DNA of 64,000 nt from Notospermus geniculatus (taxonomy: Eukaryota > Nemertea > Pilidiophora > Heteronemertea > Lineidae), in assembly GCA_002633025.1 (NCBI GenBank), contig NMRB01000066.1, forward strand, positions 242,813 to 306,812, read 5' to 3'. Position 1 is the first letter of the stretch, and each line of letters opens with the position of its first letter. The notes beneath the pieces are model-generated. The model was not told where the DNA came from and did not search any database. It saw only the letters and a list, made by a program, of their open reading frames with translations. Made by a program: the position numbers and the translations under genes. Below are positions 32,460-43,187 of the stretch, one piece after another.

Positions 32460-34377
32460 ATGCCTCAGTGTTCCGTGCCAGGTTGCACCAATCAAGGTGG
32501 CCATAAGTTTCCTGAATCGAAAGAAATGCGTCGAGAAAATGGATTGTGGCAATACGGCGCGAAAAACAGGGGAAAAAAGGGCACTTGTGGGAACCCGTTC
32601 TCAATGCTCGAGTTTGCTCAAGACACTTTTCAAAGGAGGACTGCAGAGACAAAAATTACTACGGTAGGTCCGAACTGTCTAGTGATTGTTGACATGGTTG
32701 AGAGTAAAGGAAAAGCCTGTCTTTTGTAGGCCTAGGCCCATCACCAGACACATCTCGATTGAAGACTGCGTGTGTATCAAAGGCCTACTGAGGTCATATG
32801 CATGTATGCTATGTGCACTGTCACTGACGTACTTTGTCCAATACACTGGCCCACACAGGCTTACAGCAATGATAATCAACACTGACAACAGCACAGCCTG
32901 TGCAGAGCACTGCATACCATGTTTTTGTGAGGTGTTGAAGTATATCCCACATGTTCTTTTTTAATTTCTTGTAATTTGTAATTTGTGTATTTGCAGGTAA
33001 TAAACCAGGAAACCGACAACTGAAGAAAAGTGCTGTTCCACGTCTTTCAAAGAGCACTTTTGAGGAGGAAATTATCCCAACTCCACGGCAAGTCCGAGCA
33101 CAGAAGAAAGTGCAGAAGATGGAAGAGGAAAGATTAAAATCGATTCTTTTTGTTGGTGTTGAAGAAGAAATTACCTCAGCTGATCCTGTTAAAATCAATG
33201 AAGGTTGGTAGGCCTACCCTTACAGTTAAACTTATTAGATGTAACATATTAGTAAAGTGTTAGCCAAGACTTATTTCAGTCAGCCAAATCTCTCAATGTA
33301 AAACTCAGTCTGGTTTGGAAAACCCCAAAGGTTTTTCAATGAACCAGTATATATATTGGCAAATGGGTAGCATCATCCGTGTATGCTTCAGATTTTTTTA
33401 TTCCAGATGTTCCTGCTGTTGAAGAGGGTCCACCAGTTTTCGTGTCCATAGCATCTCAGACCATTCAACCTAAGAGTTTGTATTCAGTGGATTACCTTGT
33501 GGAGAAAGGGATGCTTCATTACTATACCGGACTCGAGTCTCCCAGCAAATTCTACATGGTCCTGCAATCTCTTGGACCAGCTGTGAACTGTTTGAATTAT
33601 TATTATGGGTTAATACCTCCATGTTCAGTTGAGAATCAGCTGCTAATAACTCTGATCAAACTTCGGCGTCACTCACCGCATGAGGAGATTGCATTTTGGT
33701 TTTCACTTTCAAAGAAAACTGTTACTAATATCTTTGTTACTTGGATTAACTTTATGTACAGGCAGTGGCAGGAAGTAGACTGGTGGCCAGCAAAAGAACT
33801 TGTTGAGTTCTTTGCTCCAGAAGATTTCTTCAAGAAATTTCCTAGCACAAGAATAGTTGTTGACGGTGCAGAGTGTGCTATAAAAAAACCAGCAAATGCA
33901 ATCGCACAGCAAGGGACATTTTCACAATACAAAAACAGAAACACTGTGAAAAATGTTGTAGGAGGTACACCTGGTGGACTGTATTCCTTTATCTCCCCTG
34001 CCTACGGGGGATCGACAAGTGATAGGCAAATCATGGAAAGATCGGTGGACTCTTTCTTAAAACGTTGTGACCCTGGAGACGAGGTCATGGCCGATAAAGG
34101 CTTTAATGTGGAGGACATACTGATCCCATTTCAGGTTGGTTTGAATATGCCAACGTTTTTCAAGAAAACCAACCGGATGAGCACAACAACTGTAGCAAAA
34201 GACCGAAAGATCGCTTCAAAGCGTGTGCACATTGAACGCCTCATTGGGCTTGGTAAAACATATAAAATACTTAGTGACTGTATGACTGTGGTAGAATCTT
34301 CACTGGCAACAGAAATAATTTTCACAGTCTTCACTCTTTGCAACTTCAGGAACTGCATCGTTTCAGAATATGCATAA
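32460..34377 (+). CDS. ISL2EU transposase: THAP zinc finger + DDE_Tnp_4 (frameshifted in exon 1)
   Basis: Three exons: 32460-32663, 32997-33203, 33407-34377, all GT-AG with phase 1 junctions. Exon 1 starts MPQCSVPGC (first THAP cysteine pair) and, one base out of frame after codon 24 or so, gives KWIVAIRREKQGKK and VCSRHF (closing C-x2-H). Exon 2 supplies the THAP AVP motif (KKSAVPRL) and a charged coiled region. Exon 3 is the nuclease: helix-turn-helix-like LSKKTVTNIF, VVDGAECAI (D1), GGSTSDRQI (D2), MADKGF and VHIERLIG (E), the IS5/Harbinger-like DDE_Tnp_4 pattern. One missing base near 32530 breaks the THAP frame, although exon phases fit the uninterrupted length. AATAAA at 34628-34633. 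Confidence 0.85.
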
Positions 34378-34437
34378 ACCAAATCACAATGACCATTGAA
34401 GGACTTACAGCCAAATGGACATTCCTTCATAAAGGGT

Positions 34438-34561
34438 CCAGTGTAGTATACCGGAAAACGGTAGGAAGTGGTCACCCTCTAATGCATCAATGCACAGTGA
34501 CGAGTCGCCCCCTATTCCATCAGTGCCTTCCCACAGTTTGTCCTCCGGTATACTGCACTTG
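34438..34561. repeat. MITE in the transposase 3' UTR
   Basis: GTGTAGTATACCGGAAAAC is roughly inverted by GTCCTCCGGTATACTGCAC, 120 bp apart, between the transposase stop and its polyadenylation signal. Boundaries approximate. Confidence 0.5.
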
Positions 34562-34627
34562 AGCCCCCTTAAACTCGTCCTTCTTTGTTGCTAAGGAATA
34601 TAACTTGTCCATTTGTGGATGTATTGT

Positions 34628-34672
34628 AATAAAATTTCAATGAACAAATATATTGGTTAGTTTACATTTATT
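34628..34672. promoter_or_regulatory. Facing polyadenylation signals
   Basis: AATAAA at 34628-34633 on plus and AATAAA on minus (34667-34672) mark the meeting point of the two transposon genes. Transcripts would end within about 50 bp of one another. Confidence 0.55.
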
Positions 34673-34699
34673 TAAAAATATCAAGATCTGTCGAAAGAC

Positions 34700-34842
34700 C
34701 AGTGGTACAATGGACTAGCAGTACACTTGACTAGCAGCACACTTGACTAGCAGCACACTGGACTAGGAGTAGCTACAATGACTAGGAGTAGCTACAATGA
34801 CTAGGAGTACAATGACTAGCAGTAAAATGGACTAGGACTGAA
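34700..34842. repeat. GACTAG(C/G)AGTA minisatellite between the two transposon genes
   Basis: About eight imperfect units of 12-20 bp ('gtacaatggactagcagtac', 'cttgactagcagcacac', 'gactaggagtagctacaat'). It lies in the 3' untranslated region of the nuclease gene. Confidence 0.75.
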
Positions 34843-34900
34843 ATCCAAAACCCTGGACAAACCTCATGGAACAGTTATCATGGAAGTCCAACAAGATATC

Positions 34901-37336
34901 TTAGTACAACTCGAACCGTTTGTCATAATTCTTATACACATGTTTATCTATTAAAGCTGCATAGAAATGGTTCGTGTAGAAACATTCCAACTTTGCAACC
35001 ATGGAGGCAATGAAATCATCATCTCTCATAATCGGGATAGTTACAAAGTCCTTCAGGGTGTAAATGCAGAAGTAGCACAGCTTTGCTCCACAACACAATA
35101 ACTGTCCCTGTACTTGATAATAGTAACTGTGACTGGATTTGAGCTGAAGATTTCTATTGTCATCCTGAATTACATAATCCACAGTCTTTTCATTGATAGG
35201 TTTGTCTTTACAGGAGAAGGGGCACTTCACTTCAACAATGGTTTCCGTATCAATTACACGATCAGGGGATGCCCCCATCCATGGCCTAGATTGTGAGACA
35301 AAGATCCCACATGGTTTAGTTTTCATTTTCCAGTTTTCCTCAAATTTTTTCACCGCTACCTCCTCATACTGTCTTCCATGATCCAAACTTTTGCTAGTAA
35401 TATCTGAACCACAGAGTAGTGTCCGGACAAGGGTGTCCATGTTACGGCGTTCAGTGGCCTTGCAAATCGTGCCAAAATTGGACGCAGTTATCCGAACTCT
35501 CCTAACTTCTTGCCATCTTGTTGTTGTGGCCTGTCCGCGAGTGTCTGCTTCAATCAGTTTTACCTCCTCATCAGAGATTTCATGAAGCTGAAAGAAGGGA
35601 AAAGAAATCTTAAACACTTTTAAATGAGAGTATTTTACCTGATTTTTTCAAAGCAAAACACCAACATGAGATAAAATCCTGTATCCTGACATTGCTTTAC
35701 ATATGTTAGACTGGTGTTTGGACCAACCTTGTGATGCTTAAGGAAGACCTCCTCTCCTGAAACTCCATTGTCATGGTCAATGTTCAATGCCCGCAGGTTT
35801 GCTGGACAGAATAGCTGCAGGACTGGCATTTTAGGACCATTGGAATGCATTGCCTTTAAAAGAAAAGGAATATTAAGAACAGAGTTAATGTGTTCTGGCT
35901 TTGTTGCAGGACACTTTAATACCAAATCAGAAGAGCAGCAGGTTCATGTTTCAGTCAGTTGTCCATGATATTCCAGCACATAGTTTCCAAAGTAAAGCAA
36001 GTGCATACAAGGCTCAATCAACCAACTTTGAATTTACACTAAAGCCCTTCAGGTAAGGATTGAAAAAAAGAGTCTCACCTGATAATTTACAACTGTGTTT
36101 CGGAAAGCTGACTGATATTCCTCCCTCCCTCCCTCGGAAAGCCAAAGGTCTTGGGTCATAGATGAGATTTTGCTTCCTGATTCTGTGGAGATCACTGGCA
36201 TGGTGGAATGTTTGAATTACCTGAAATAATTAAAGATTGATTTTTTAAATGAACATCATGATTCCTGATAAAGGGGCCTTCTTAGAGTTTTTTTTTGATT
36301 TCATTGTAAACCTCGTTATTCCAAAAACTTCAATTTACGTGAGTGCAAGTCTGCTCCGTTATTATATCTCCAACCACGGACAATCTGTAGATACTATAGA
36401 GAGAGATGATCACATGTTTACAGTGAGCTGCTGGCCCCTGACCAACAGCACACTCACACTGTGTCTCATGTATGGCACCCGCTGCATCAATAGAGAAGTC
36501 CACATTGTAACTTGTAGACTTCCGCATTTCTGCCCATACACATGATGTAAAAAACTGGATGTCATTTCCTTTTGCATCAGAAACCCGAATAAAGCGAACA
36601 AACCTGAAAAAAATTGAAAATATATATTTGCTACAGTGTCAAAATCATCACGCGTTATTGTAAAAAGTTATTTCCAGCCCAAAAGACTGCTTACCTTTGC
36701 TCATACATCTCTTCAATCTTCTTCTCGAAAGTCTTTTCATTGTGCTCTAGAAACGTGATGATTTGGTGGAATGTAAGCTGCTTGACATTCATTTCGCCAT
36801 GAACATCTTTGTATGTCAACTTATCAGGAAGAGACATCTGAAACTCCGGTTCCATTTCATCATTTCCACCTCCTCTTCCCATGATGTCAAGGTTCACCAA
36901 TCTGGAGAGAAATGCAGGGATTTTTTACATTAGATTAGGCCTAGCCTATTCATCATTGTTTGTTAGGCCTATGAAATGATTTAGTATAAAGTCCAACAAA
37001 ACAAGGTAGGTATGATAGGGCCTAGGCCTATATCATGTATATTGTCGTCACTTACTGCCACAACATGACAGGAAACACATACGCGCTGCACTGTTACTGT
37101 AGCCTTGGCGCCTACTCTCGCACTGTAGTGTATAGAGTAGGCTATGCACACGCACACTACGGTACATACCGGCGCATCCATCCATGATGACCACGGCAAA
37201 AAATATATCGCTTCAAGTGTCAAATTTACAATTACCTCTCAATTAATTCCTTCTTTCTACCAGATCTTTTTACTCCTCTTTTCCTTAACTCCTCGGACAA
37301 CTGCTTCAAAGTCCAATTTGCGTACGTTGAAGCCAT
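34901..37336 (-). CDS. ISL2EU second protein: SAP + SWIM zinc finger + YqaJ nuclease
   Basis: Six exons on minus: 37336-37236, 36901-36695, 36603-36339, 36220-36079, 35853-35728, 35587-34901, all GT-AG with matching phases. Exon 1 is a SAP motif (WTLKQLSEELRKRGVKRSG, then KKELIERLV into exon 2). Exon 3 has a SWIM finger CEC-x9-CKH. Exon 6 is a YqaJ/lambda-exonuclease fold: RITASNFGTI, GRQYEE, WMGASPDRV, IVEVKCPFS and SYYYQVQGQLL. The metal site (D of GASPD, E and K of EVK) is present. Exon 4 carries a GGGA tandem tract where four extra bases shift frame; the in-frame version would read EEYQSAFRNTVVNYQ before exon 5. Proposed role: nuclease assisting transposition (inference). Confidence 0.85.
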
Positions 37337-37645
37337 TTTCGAGACCAAATATGAAGATCAAAACCCACCGTTCTGACATCTCAGCTGAGTTGTTTTCCTA
37401 GTTGCAATCTACTTCCGGTTAACGATCTCGGTCTCATCGCTCGCAGCGCCATCTGGCATTTTAGTACGGCGGCTTCCTCATTCCTCTGAGAAACTGGATG
37501 AGGTCTCTGTTGCCAAAGTCCATCACCAAGTTAACAAGTCGTTGTTGCACATCCATGTAGACACGCCGCGGTTGTGGAGCAGCTTCTCCTGCTTGGTGCT
37601 GTACCATTTGCGTGTGTGTGAGCGATTCCTCGCGACGGAGCACAT

Positions 37646-37965
37646 CTAAGAATCTCCAGATATTTGGATGGTGTGCACCAACATCTGCGTGAAATCTTCG
37701 GTGCCAACCCTCAACGTGATTATTTGTACGGGGCAAGCCTTCTAACGTGCGGTTATGCATGTTCCACATGTCCGACGAAAACTGTGGATCACGGCGTCCT
37801 CCGTTATCTCCAGATATTTGGATGGTGTGCACCAACATCTGCCTGAAATCTTCGGTGCCAACCCTCCACGTGATTATTTGTACGGGGCAAGCCTTCTAAC
37901 GTGCGGTTATGCATGTTCCACACATGTCCGACGGAAACTGTGGATCACGGCATCCTCCGTTGGCT
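37646..37965. repeat. 158-bp tandem duplication inside the MULE exon
   Basis: Two units beginning 'atctccagatatttggatgg' and ending 'tcctccgtt', about 97% alike, differing by an extra 'ca' near 37921 and a few substitutions. It causes a frameshift in the older exon. Confidence 0.8.
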
Positions 37966-38159
37966 CGTGGACGACCAATGTAGGTTGCCTCAAAGTAGTC
38001 CAAAATTGGTTGCGCTCTATCTGGCAGGTAATCCGAAAGAGTCTCAAATGCCTCCTCGACTTGGTCTACTGGGACAAATGCAAGGGACGGAATCATGCGG
38101 ATATTCAAGGCGAACTCTGCATAATTTTGATATTCTGCAGCGAGCCCATTAGCTTGCAC

Positions 38160-38924
38160 CTGAAAATACAATTCATAGTTAAAGTGTAATCTGTGTAATC
38201 TGTAACCCTTTGAGTATTTCATGACATGTGTGAAGATGAGATAATTTAAAGAGTGTTGGCAGGAATACATACAGACATATATTCAACATTTAGTCTGACA
38301 ATTTCGGTAACGGGACCATCACACCTAAGTGGACCACTGTTTTCCGGAGATGCGGGATGAATGCAACTTATAAGAGGTTCTGAATCTTGTTCTTGTTAAT
38401 TCGATCAATATTATTTCATTTCTATGTATCGGTACCATCAGGATAACGAGGCCCATTCACTGTAATCAGTACAACCAGCTCAATAATTGTGCATGAATGT
38501 TCTTAGTGGCTTGTAACGACATCTGACTGTGATTGGAACAGCAACAGATCAGTGCATTCCTCCATAATTGATAATTATGTTATCCTAGCAGTTGATGACA
38601 AAATGCAGGCCCCAATACTCAGCTAAAAACACACGAGGTGACACTCCCTTACTCTAATGCCAAAATTGCGAATTGTGGGGATGATTATTGTGAACCTTTT
38701 GAAACAGGCACAGTATTCCATAATTCAGCACTATCTATATATAAGCCTCTCTTATATTTATTCTTATATTAATTCCGAACGGTTCACAAACGCGCAAACG
38801 TCCAAAAGGACCATGAAGCATTAATATGATTATGATTCATTTTCAGTATAATGTATATTTTTTTGTTTCTTTCAGGCAGTTGTGAAAAACGAATATATGC
38901 AATTATGCCAAGGTCTTAATTACA
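38160..38924. other. Unassigned; presumably MULE intron and beyond
   Basis: No upstream MULE exon is recognisable. Confidence 0.35.
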
Positions 38925-39676
38925 GTGGAATCAAAGGCTTTGGCACCGAAACCAGAAGCCGAAAAGGAATCAGAGGATGCACCTAGCAATGATGAATCCG
39001 AAAATAAAGACCCGGGAAGTAAAACAAACAAGAAACGTTATAGCACTAATGCCCCGCCTTCGGCACGGTTCAAATTCTATAGTGAACTTGTCTGTGGTTA
39101 TACTAAAATGCAGGTTACGAATTCATCATTCCGTTCTATGATAGCAAATACTGAGGAGATTCTGAACAAGTCAAAGCACTGGAGGAGTAGCAGAACTTTG
39201 TTTGATGATAAGAGGGCCTTTGTGGAATACTTTTCTGCAAAAAGTGGAGCAAACTTTCCACTGACCAAAAATCCGAACACCCGCTGAAGGACTGCGCTGC
39301 ATGTGCAAGAGATGAACTGAGCAGTTGTTTAGTTAGACGATCACGACATGGCAAAAAGATCATCAAAACTTCTTCAGATGAAAACACGCTGTCAACACCT
39401 CCAGCACACACACCATCGCCACCCATCACATTAAGGGTGATCAAGGAAAACATACGTGTGATGCAGGAAAAACTCCAAGGTACAGATGCCGATGCCGAGG
39501 ATGTAAATCGTTTACTCGTAGCCTACTTGGGGAGTCATTTTCCGCTCACGAACGCCGTCGCAAAGCTCTTTACTTTGAATCCCCAAGGGCTAGGTCCACA
39601 ATTAAATTTTCTGTACACGTCCTGTACATCGACTGTTCATACATTTTGCCAAATAATTCAAAAACTACATATATGA
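38925..39676 (+). pseudogene. Upstream exons of an unrecognised protein (frameshifted)
   Basis: An acidic/charged stretch (KPEAEKESEDAPSNDESENK) is followed by a helical segment RFKFYSELVCGYTKMQ... to AKSGANF. One base out, the coding continues as HPLKDCAACARDELSS (two cysteines), a proline/serine linker and RVIKENIRVMQEKLQG...AEDVNRLLVAYL. The shift is near 39275. Its position 400 bp upstream of the 40.1-kb frame on the same strand suggests one gene, but no splice path is proven. Confidence 0.4.
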
Positions 39677-40097
39677 GTTGATTCAAATTTTCACAGGCTC
39701 GATTGGCATTTGTTGTCAATATCATATTTGAGTTTCATTAAATTCCAATGATTCTAATTCTTTTTATTTGCAATTTTCTCAGACAATGTAAATATCATAC
39801 GAAATCGCCGCCATTTCACTGCCCCGAAACCAGTATCCTTACACCCCTGCTGGGAACGGTAAATATCAGGCTAAAATAAAACGGGCCTAGTATGCTTTAG
39901 ACTACTATATTCCGATCAAAAGGAGCCAACTCTAAATAACCTACCCCAAATTATATCTTTATAGCCCACATTAACATGTTACCGGGTGTTTTTATTACGC
40001 ACTACCAGCTTGTCCCATGGTCCCACTGTACAGTTTTTCCTGGACCTAGCCACCAACCGAGTCAGCAAAGCGACAACAGACCAGTCACAAAAAAGAA
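39677..40097. other. Unassigned, probably intronic
   Basis: Candidate donors and acceptors exist but none is decisive. Confidence 0.3.
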
Positions 40098-41358
40098 GTG
40101 AATGTTTCCTCCTACCAATTTGATAGGGATGGGTTTCTTGATGCCATCAAGCAAGTCGAAGCAGGTTCCGATGTCAACTGGACGAAGTGGGGAAAGGAGA
40201 GATTTCCCGTATTGAATTCGAAGTTCAATCCGTCGACGAAAGCCGGACATATCCTGAAGGAATACGCAAAGGAGAACGGAGTTGATGTAGATTCTTTCAA
40301 TGTGTCACGTGTTGTATTAGGACGGGATATTCCACAGCGAGTCAGGAGGGCAAAGAGGAAATATCCTGGTAGACAAGTTTCATGTCCCGCAGAACGCTCG
40401 ATTACCCAGCTCAAAGCCGAAATTTCAAGGAAGATAGACCAAGGTGAAATTGACATTGGCGAAATGATTTGCCTGAAGACCTTTGAAAAAACCACAATTA
40501 ACCTTGAAACAGGAGACTTGCACAAAGTTGAAGTGACTGTTTTTGGTACAAAGGTAGGCCTGCACAGAATTCGTGAGAAAGAGTTACAACGCCAGGAAGA
40601 AAGTGGGATTCTCCGGTCAAAAAGAGAGGAGTACTACGACGACACAGATATCCTTGACATCCGGAAGCAACTTATTGCCCTTGGTGAAAAAGTCACAAAT
40701 GATGCAACTGACAGAGAACATCTGAAGAGAGTTAACAGAACGCGACATTTAAAGCTCTGGCACGACCACAGTTGCATACTGAACTCAACACACTTCTTGG
40801 TTATGGTGATGTGGCTGTATGATGAAGCTGTGTATCTAAGTGACGAAGAATACTCCTCACGGTTTCCAGAACGGAAGGGATTTTCGACCCAAGATTTCGT
40901 TGAGACACCATACTTGTACATACTGGCAAGATCATCAGCGAGCGATTTAGATCAGCTTTGTTACTCTGAGACAAGACGCGATGACCTTTTATTATTATCA
41001 GAGCCAGTCACTACCAAGGATGGCAGACAGTATGCAGACATTCTGCGCTTTTTCAGTGGTGATGAGCCAGCGCGTGACCTAGAAGCCGGACAAAAACATC
41101 TACGGGCATTATGTGGAGTTTCAGCGAGGTCTTATTGCAACATGGAGCTTTGTTATAGAGCCGTACCCATGTCATTACAAAATCGTCAGTCCCTCCTCCT
41201 TGAGGGATGTCTCTGGGTGAATTATAACAAAGGGTCAATAAATCCATCTTCTCGTCTGAAAAAGCAGGATATACAGAGAGAACTGAGAAGCAGGGGAATC
41301 GAGTTCGCACAAACAGATAGTAAGCAAACCTTAGATGAAATGCTTGATGAAACACTTT

Positions 41359-41476
41359 GGGCCGTATTTTAGAACGTTTCTTAATATTAAGGTCCACCTT
41401 CAATCTCTTGTTCTCGATGGTTTTACAATAGACTTAGGTCGACCTTAACGTTAAGGAACGTTCTAAAATACGACCC
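41359..41476. mobile_element. 118-bp palindromic MITE splitting the 40-42 kb frame
   Basis: GGGCCGTATTTTAGAACGTT is inverted at the right (AACGTTCTAAAATACGACCC, one mismatch). Flanks TTT/TAT resemble a decayed 3-bp duplication. Removing 121 bp changes the frame by one and joins the upstream frame (DETL) to the downstream one (CGLQRMPAV). Confidence 0.85.
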
Positions 41477-42332
41477 TATGTGGACTTCAGCGAATGCCCG
41501 CTGTTTTAGGTGTCGATCTATCAGAGTCTCTGGACACTATTAACAGTCACAGTTATGAGGTCGCTGAATTTGAAGGCCTGCATGATGTTGCTTACATGAG
41601 TAGGCACATAATGGATGAACTGCCAGAAAAGATACCAGAGATGAAAGATGTTATCAGAGCTTTGAAAGGTGACAAGCAACAAATCAAAGGCAGCGATGCG
41701 CGGCTTATGATGATCCGAATAGCCAGGTATCTACTTGAACGTAACGATGTCAACCAAGAAATTGTGTACATTGTACGGGCACTTGTGGAGATTTCTGCCA
41801 TCGTATATAGTAGAGAAGCAAATCGGACACCTCAACTGATATTTCGACTCTAGAACTTGACTTTCCTTTTTGCTGATTTGTGCAAAACACACTTCAGCCA
41901 ACCAAAGCAAATGACAAGACGTAAGTCCTTTGGAGGATACTTTCATCCAATCACTACTCACGCCCCAGAACTATTATGGATAATTTCACTCAGATCTCTA
42001 CTTGCTGAACAAGAGGAGCGATTTTTCGGAGATATAAAACGATTGAGTTCTGCAACAAGTTCTAGGCGCCCAGGGGAGATAATTGGAAATGCAATTTTCA
42101 GGCTTCAGGCAACATGGGCAAAGAGGGAAGTCCTTGACGTGGAGTACACGAAGCAGGAGACTCGGATATCAAAAGAATACAGAATGCTTCCTAAACTGCC
42201 AAACACAGAGATTTCATCATCAATTATTTGCAAACGCCCTTCACTCTTCCAAAGCCACTTGGAAAGAATACCGGACTACATTTTGGAAGGAGAGGGATGC
42301 TGGTGGAAGATCTCAGAAAAAGGAATCCAGTT

Positions 42333-42363
42333 CAATCATCATCATCATCATCATCATCATCAT
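42333..42363. repeat. (ATC)n microsatellite
   Basis: About ten ATC units near the end of the preceding frame, read there as a polyhistidine run. Probably an expansion in decayed coding sequence. Confidence 0.85.
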
Positions 42364-42515
42364 GGATACGGCCGAAGGCAAGCCTGTTGGTCGATATTGC
42401 TTCATGGTCCATAGCTAACATCGCTGCATGTCGCCGGTGCGGTGTGTCGTAATAAAGTATTAACAAAGTTCTGAGAGCATGTATCCCATTAGCTTAGTCC
42501 AGGGCAAGGGCCAAT

Positions 42516-42710
42516 TTAATCTTCATACACGAACCTCGTTCTCCTCCACTCCCGATCCAAACGACTCTTAAATGTGTTCAATTGGCCAGCATTCACCGTC
42601 TCAGCCTGCAGAGCATTCCAGGGGTTAACCACCCGCTGTGTGAAGCTATGTTTCCTTAAATTTGCCCTGCTTCTCCGTTTAGCGATTTTCCTATTGTGTC
42701 CTCTCACAGT
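42516..42710 (-). pseudogene. LINE C-terminal remnant
   Basis: LRKHSFTQRVVNPWNALQAE, then NTFKSRLDREW and a stop. This is the usual C-terminal signature (FF..R.V..WN.LP.....A.....FK..LD..W) of CR1/L2-type LINE ORF2. Only the tail is present. Confidence 0.75.
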
Positions 42711-43187
42711 GCAGAAAAAGACGACGTAACGTCATGCCAGCCTGCGTCAGTTCCGCCATTCGCCGCACGTCACCGCCACCGCTGCTGGGGCGTTAACTCT
42801 GGCAATGAACACATGCGCGATTTCATAGAATTTCTACAGTATGGCTGTTAGCTGCTGCCATCAGTGGTAGAGGATGGAATTAGTAGTAAACATGGCTGAC
42901 ACTGAAGCAGCCGGGTGGGCAAAATCATGAAAATGAACGCTATGAAATGATTTCAAAGCGATGACAAAGAGCGTGGTCAACGTCGGAAGTAGTATTTAGT
43001 TCACTTTTTGCACGCTGAATATGTGGATTAGAGAGTTGTAATGAAAAAAGCAAAAAATAGGCAGGTGGTCTCAGGCACCTGACTTGTCTCCTGCAGATTT
43101 TCAGCCTCCTTCGTAAAGCGAGTTTCAAAAAAAATATGCGCCGAAAATTTCACACACGAATTCTTCAGTAATTCAATCAGCCTTTCG
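42711..43187. other. Unassigned sequence left of the gap
   Basis: No coding or repeat assignment. Confidence 0.3.

Larger units (their letters stand above)
32316..37479 (+). mobile_element. ISL2EU-type DNA transposon, 5164 bp, two convergent genes
   Basis: The TIRs begin GAGGAAGCCGC at both ends and stay alignable for about 70 bp (shared 'tggcgctg', 'agaccg', 'ccggaagtag'). AT lies on each side (32314-32315, 37480-37481). The plus-strand transposase and minus-strand YqaJ nuclease converge near 34.6 kb. Each gene starts 100-150 bp inside one TIR, so each TIR region probably carries one promoter. A THAP/DDE protein with a second-strand YqaJ nuclease is the layout described for ISL2EU/IS4EU; the class name is from memory. 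Both genes carry a frame error, so the copy is probably inactive. Confidence 0.88.
32292..38159 (-). pseudogene. MULE-type transposase 3' exon, split by the ISL2EU insertion
   Basis: The exon begins at 38159 after a TTTTCAG acceptor: VQANGLAAEYQNYAEFALN, FVPVDQVEEAFETL, DYFEATYIGR, then RTNNHVEGWHRRF, HHPNIWRFLD and DLIQFLRG at 37482. This is the C-terminal region typical of MULE transposases (often with FLYWCH). The frame resumes at 32313 as IAHNFRF and stops at 32292-32294. A 158-bp tandem duplication (37646-37965) with a 2-bp indel breaks it further. Catalytic domain and upstream exons are missing. Confidence 0.8.
40098..42414 (+). pseudogene. Unrecognised large protein, MITE-split and with one nonsense codon
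   Basis: A 419-codon block (to 41358) contains a basic hinge (RVRRAKRKYPGR), FEKTTINLETGDLHKVEVTV, VMVMWLYDEAVYL, CNMELCYRAVPMSLQNRQ and a SAP-like helix pair LKKQDIQRELRSRG. After the 118-bp MITE it continues LCGLQRMPAVLGVD, SYEVAEFEGLHDV, HIMDELPEKIPE. A single TAG (41851-41853) replaces the residue between LIFRL and NLTFLFADLC, then FGGYFHPITTHAPELLWI, SLRSLLAEQEERFFGD. I recall related uncharacterised proteins in cnidarian and amphioxus genomes but cannot name the family. It is likely transposon-derived (inference). Confidence 0.55.

Noticed and set aside
42333-42363. Polyhistidine-like run as a functional tag or metal site
   Set aside because: A pure ATC microsatellite in a decayed frame; probably slippage.
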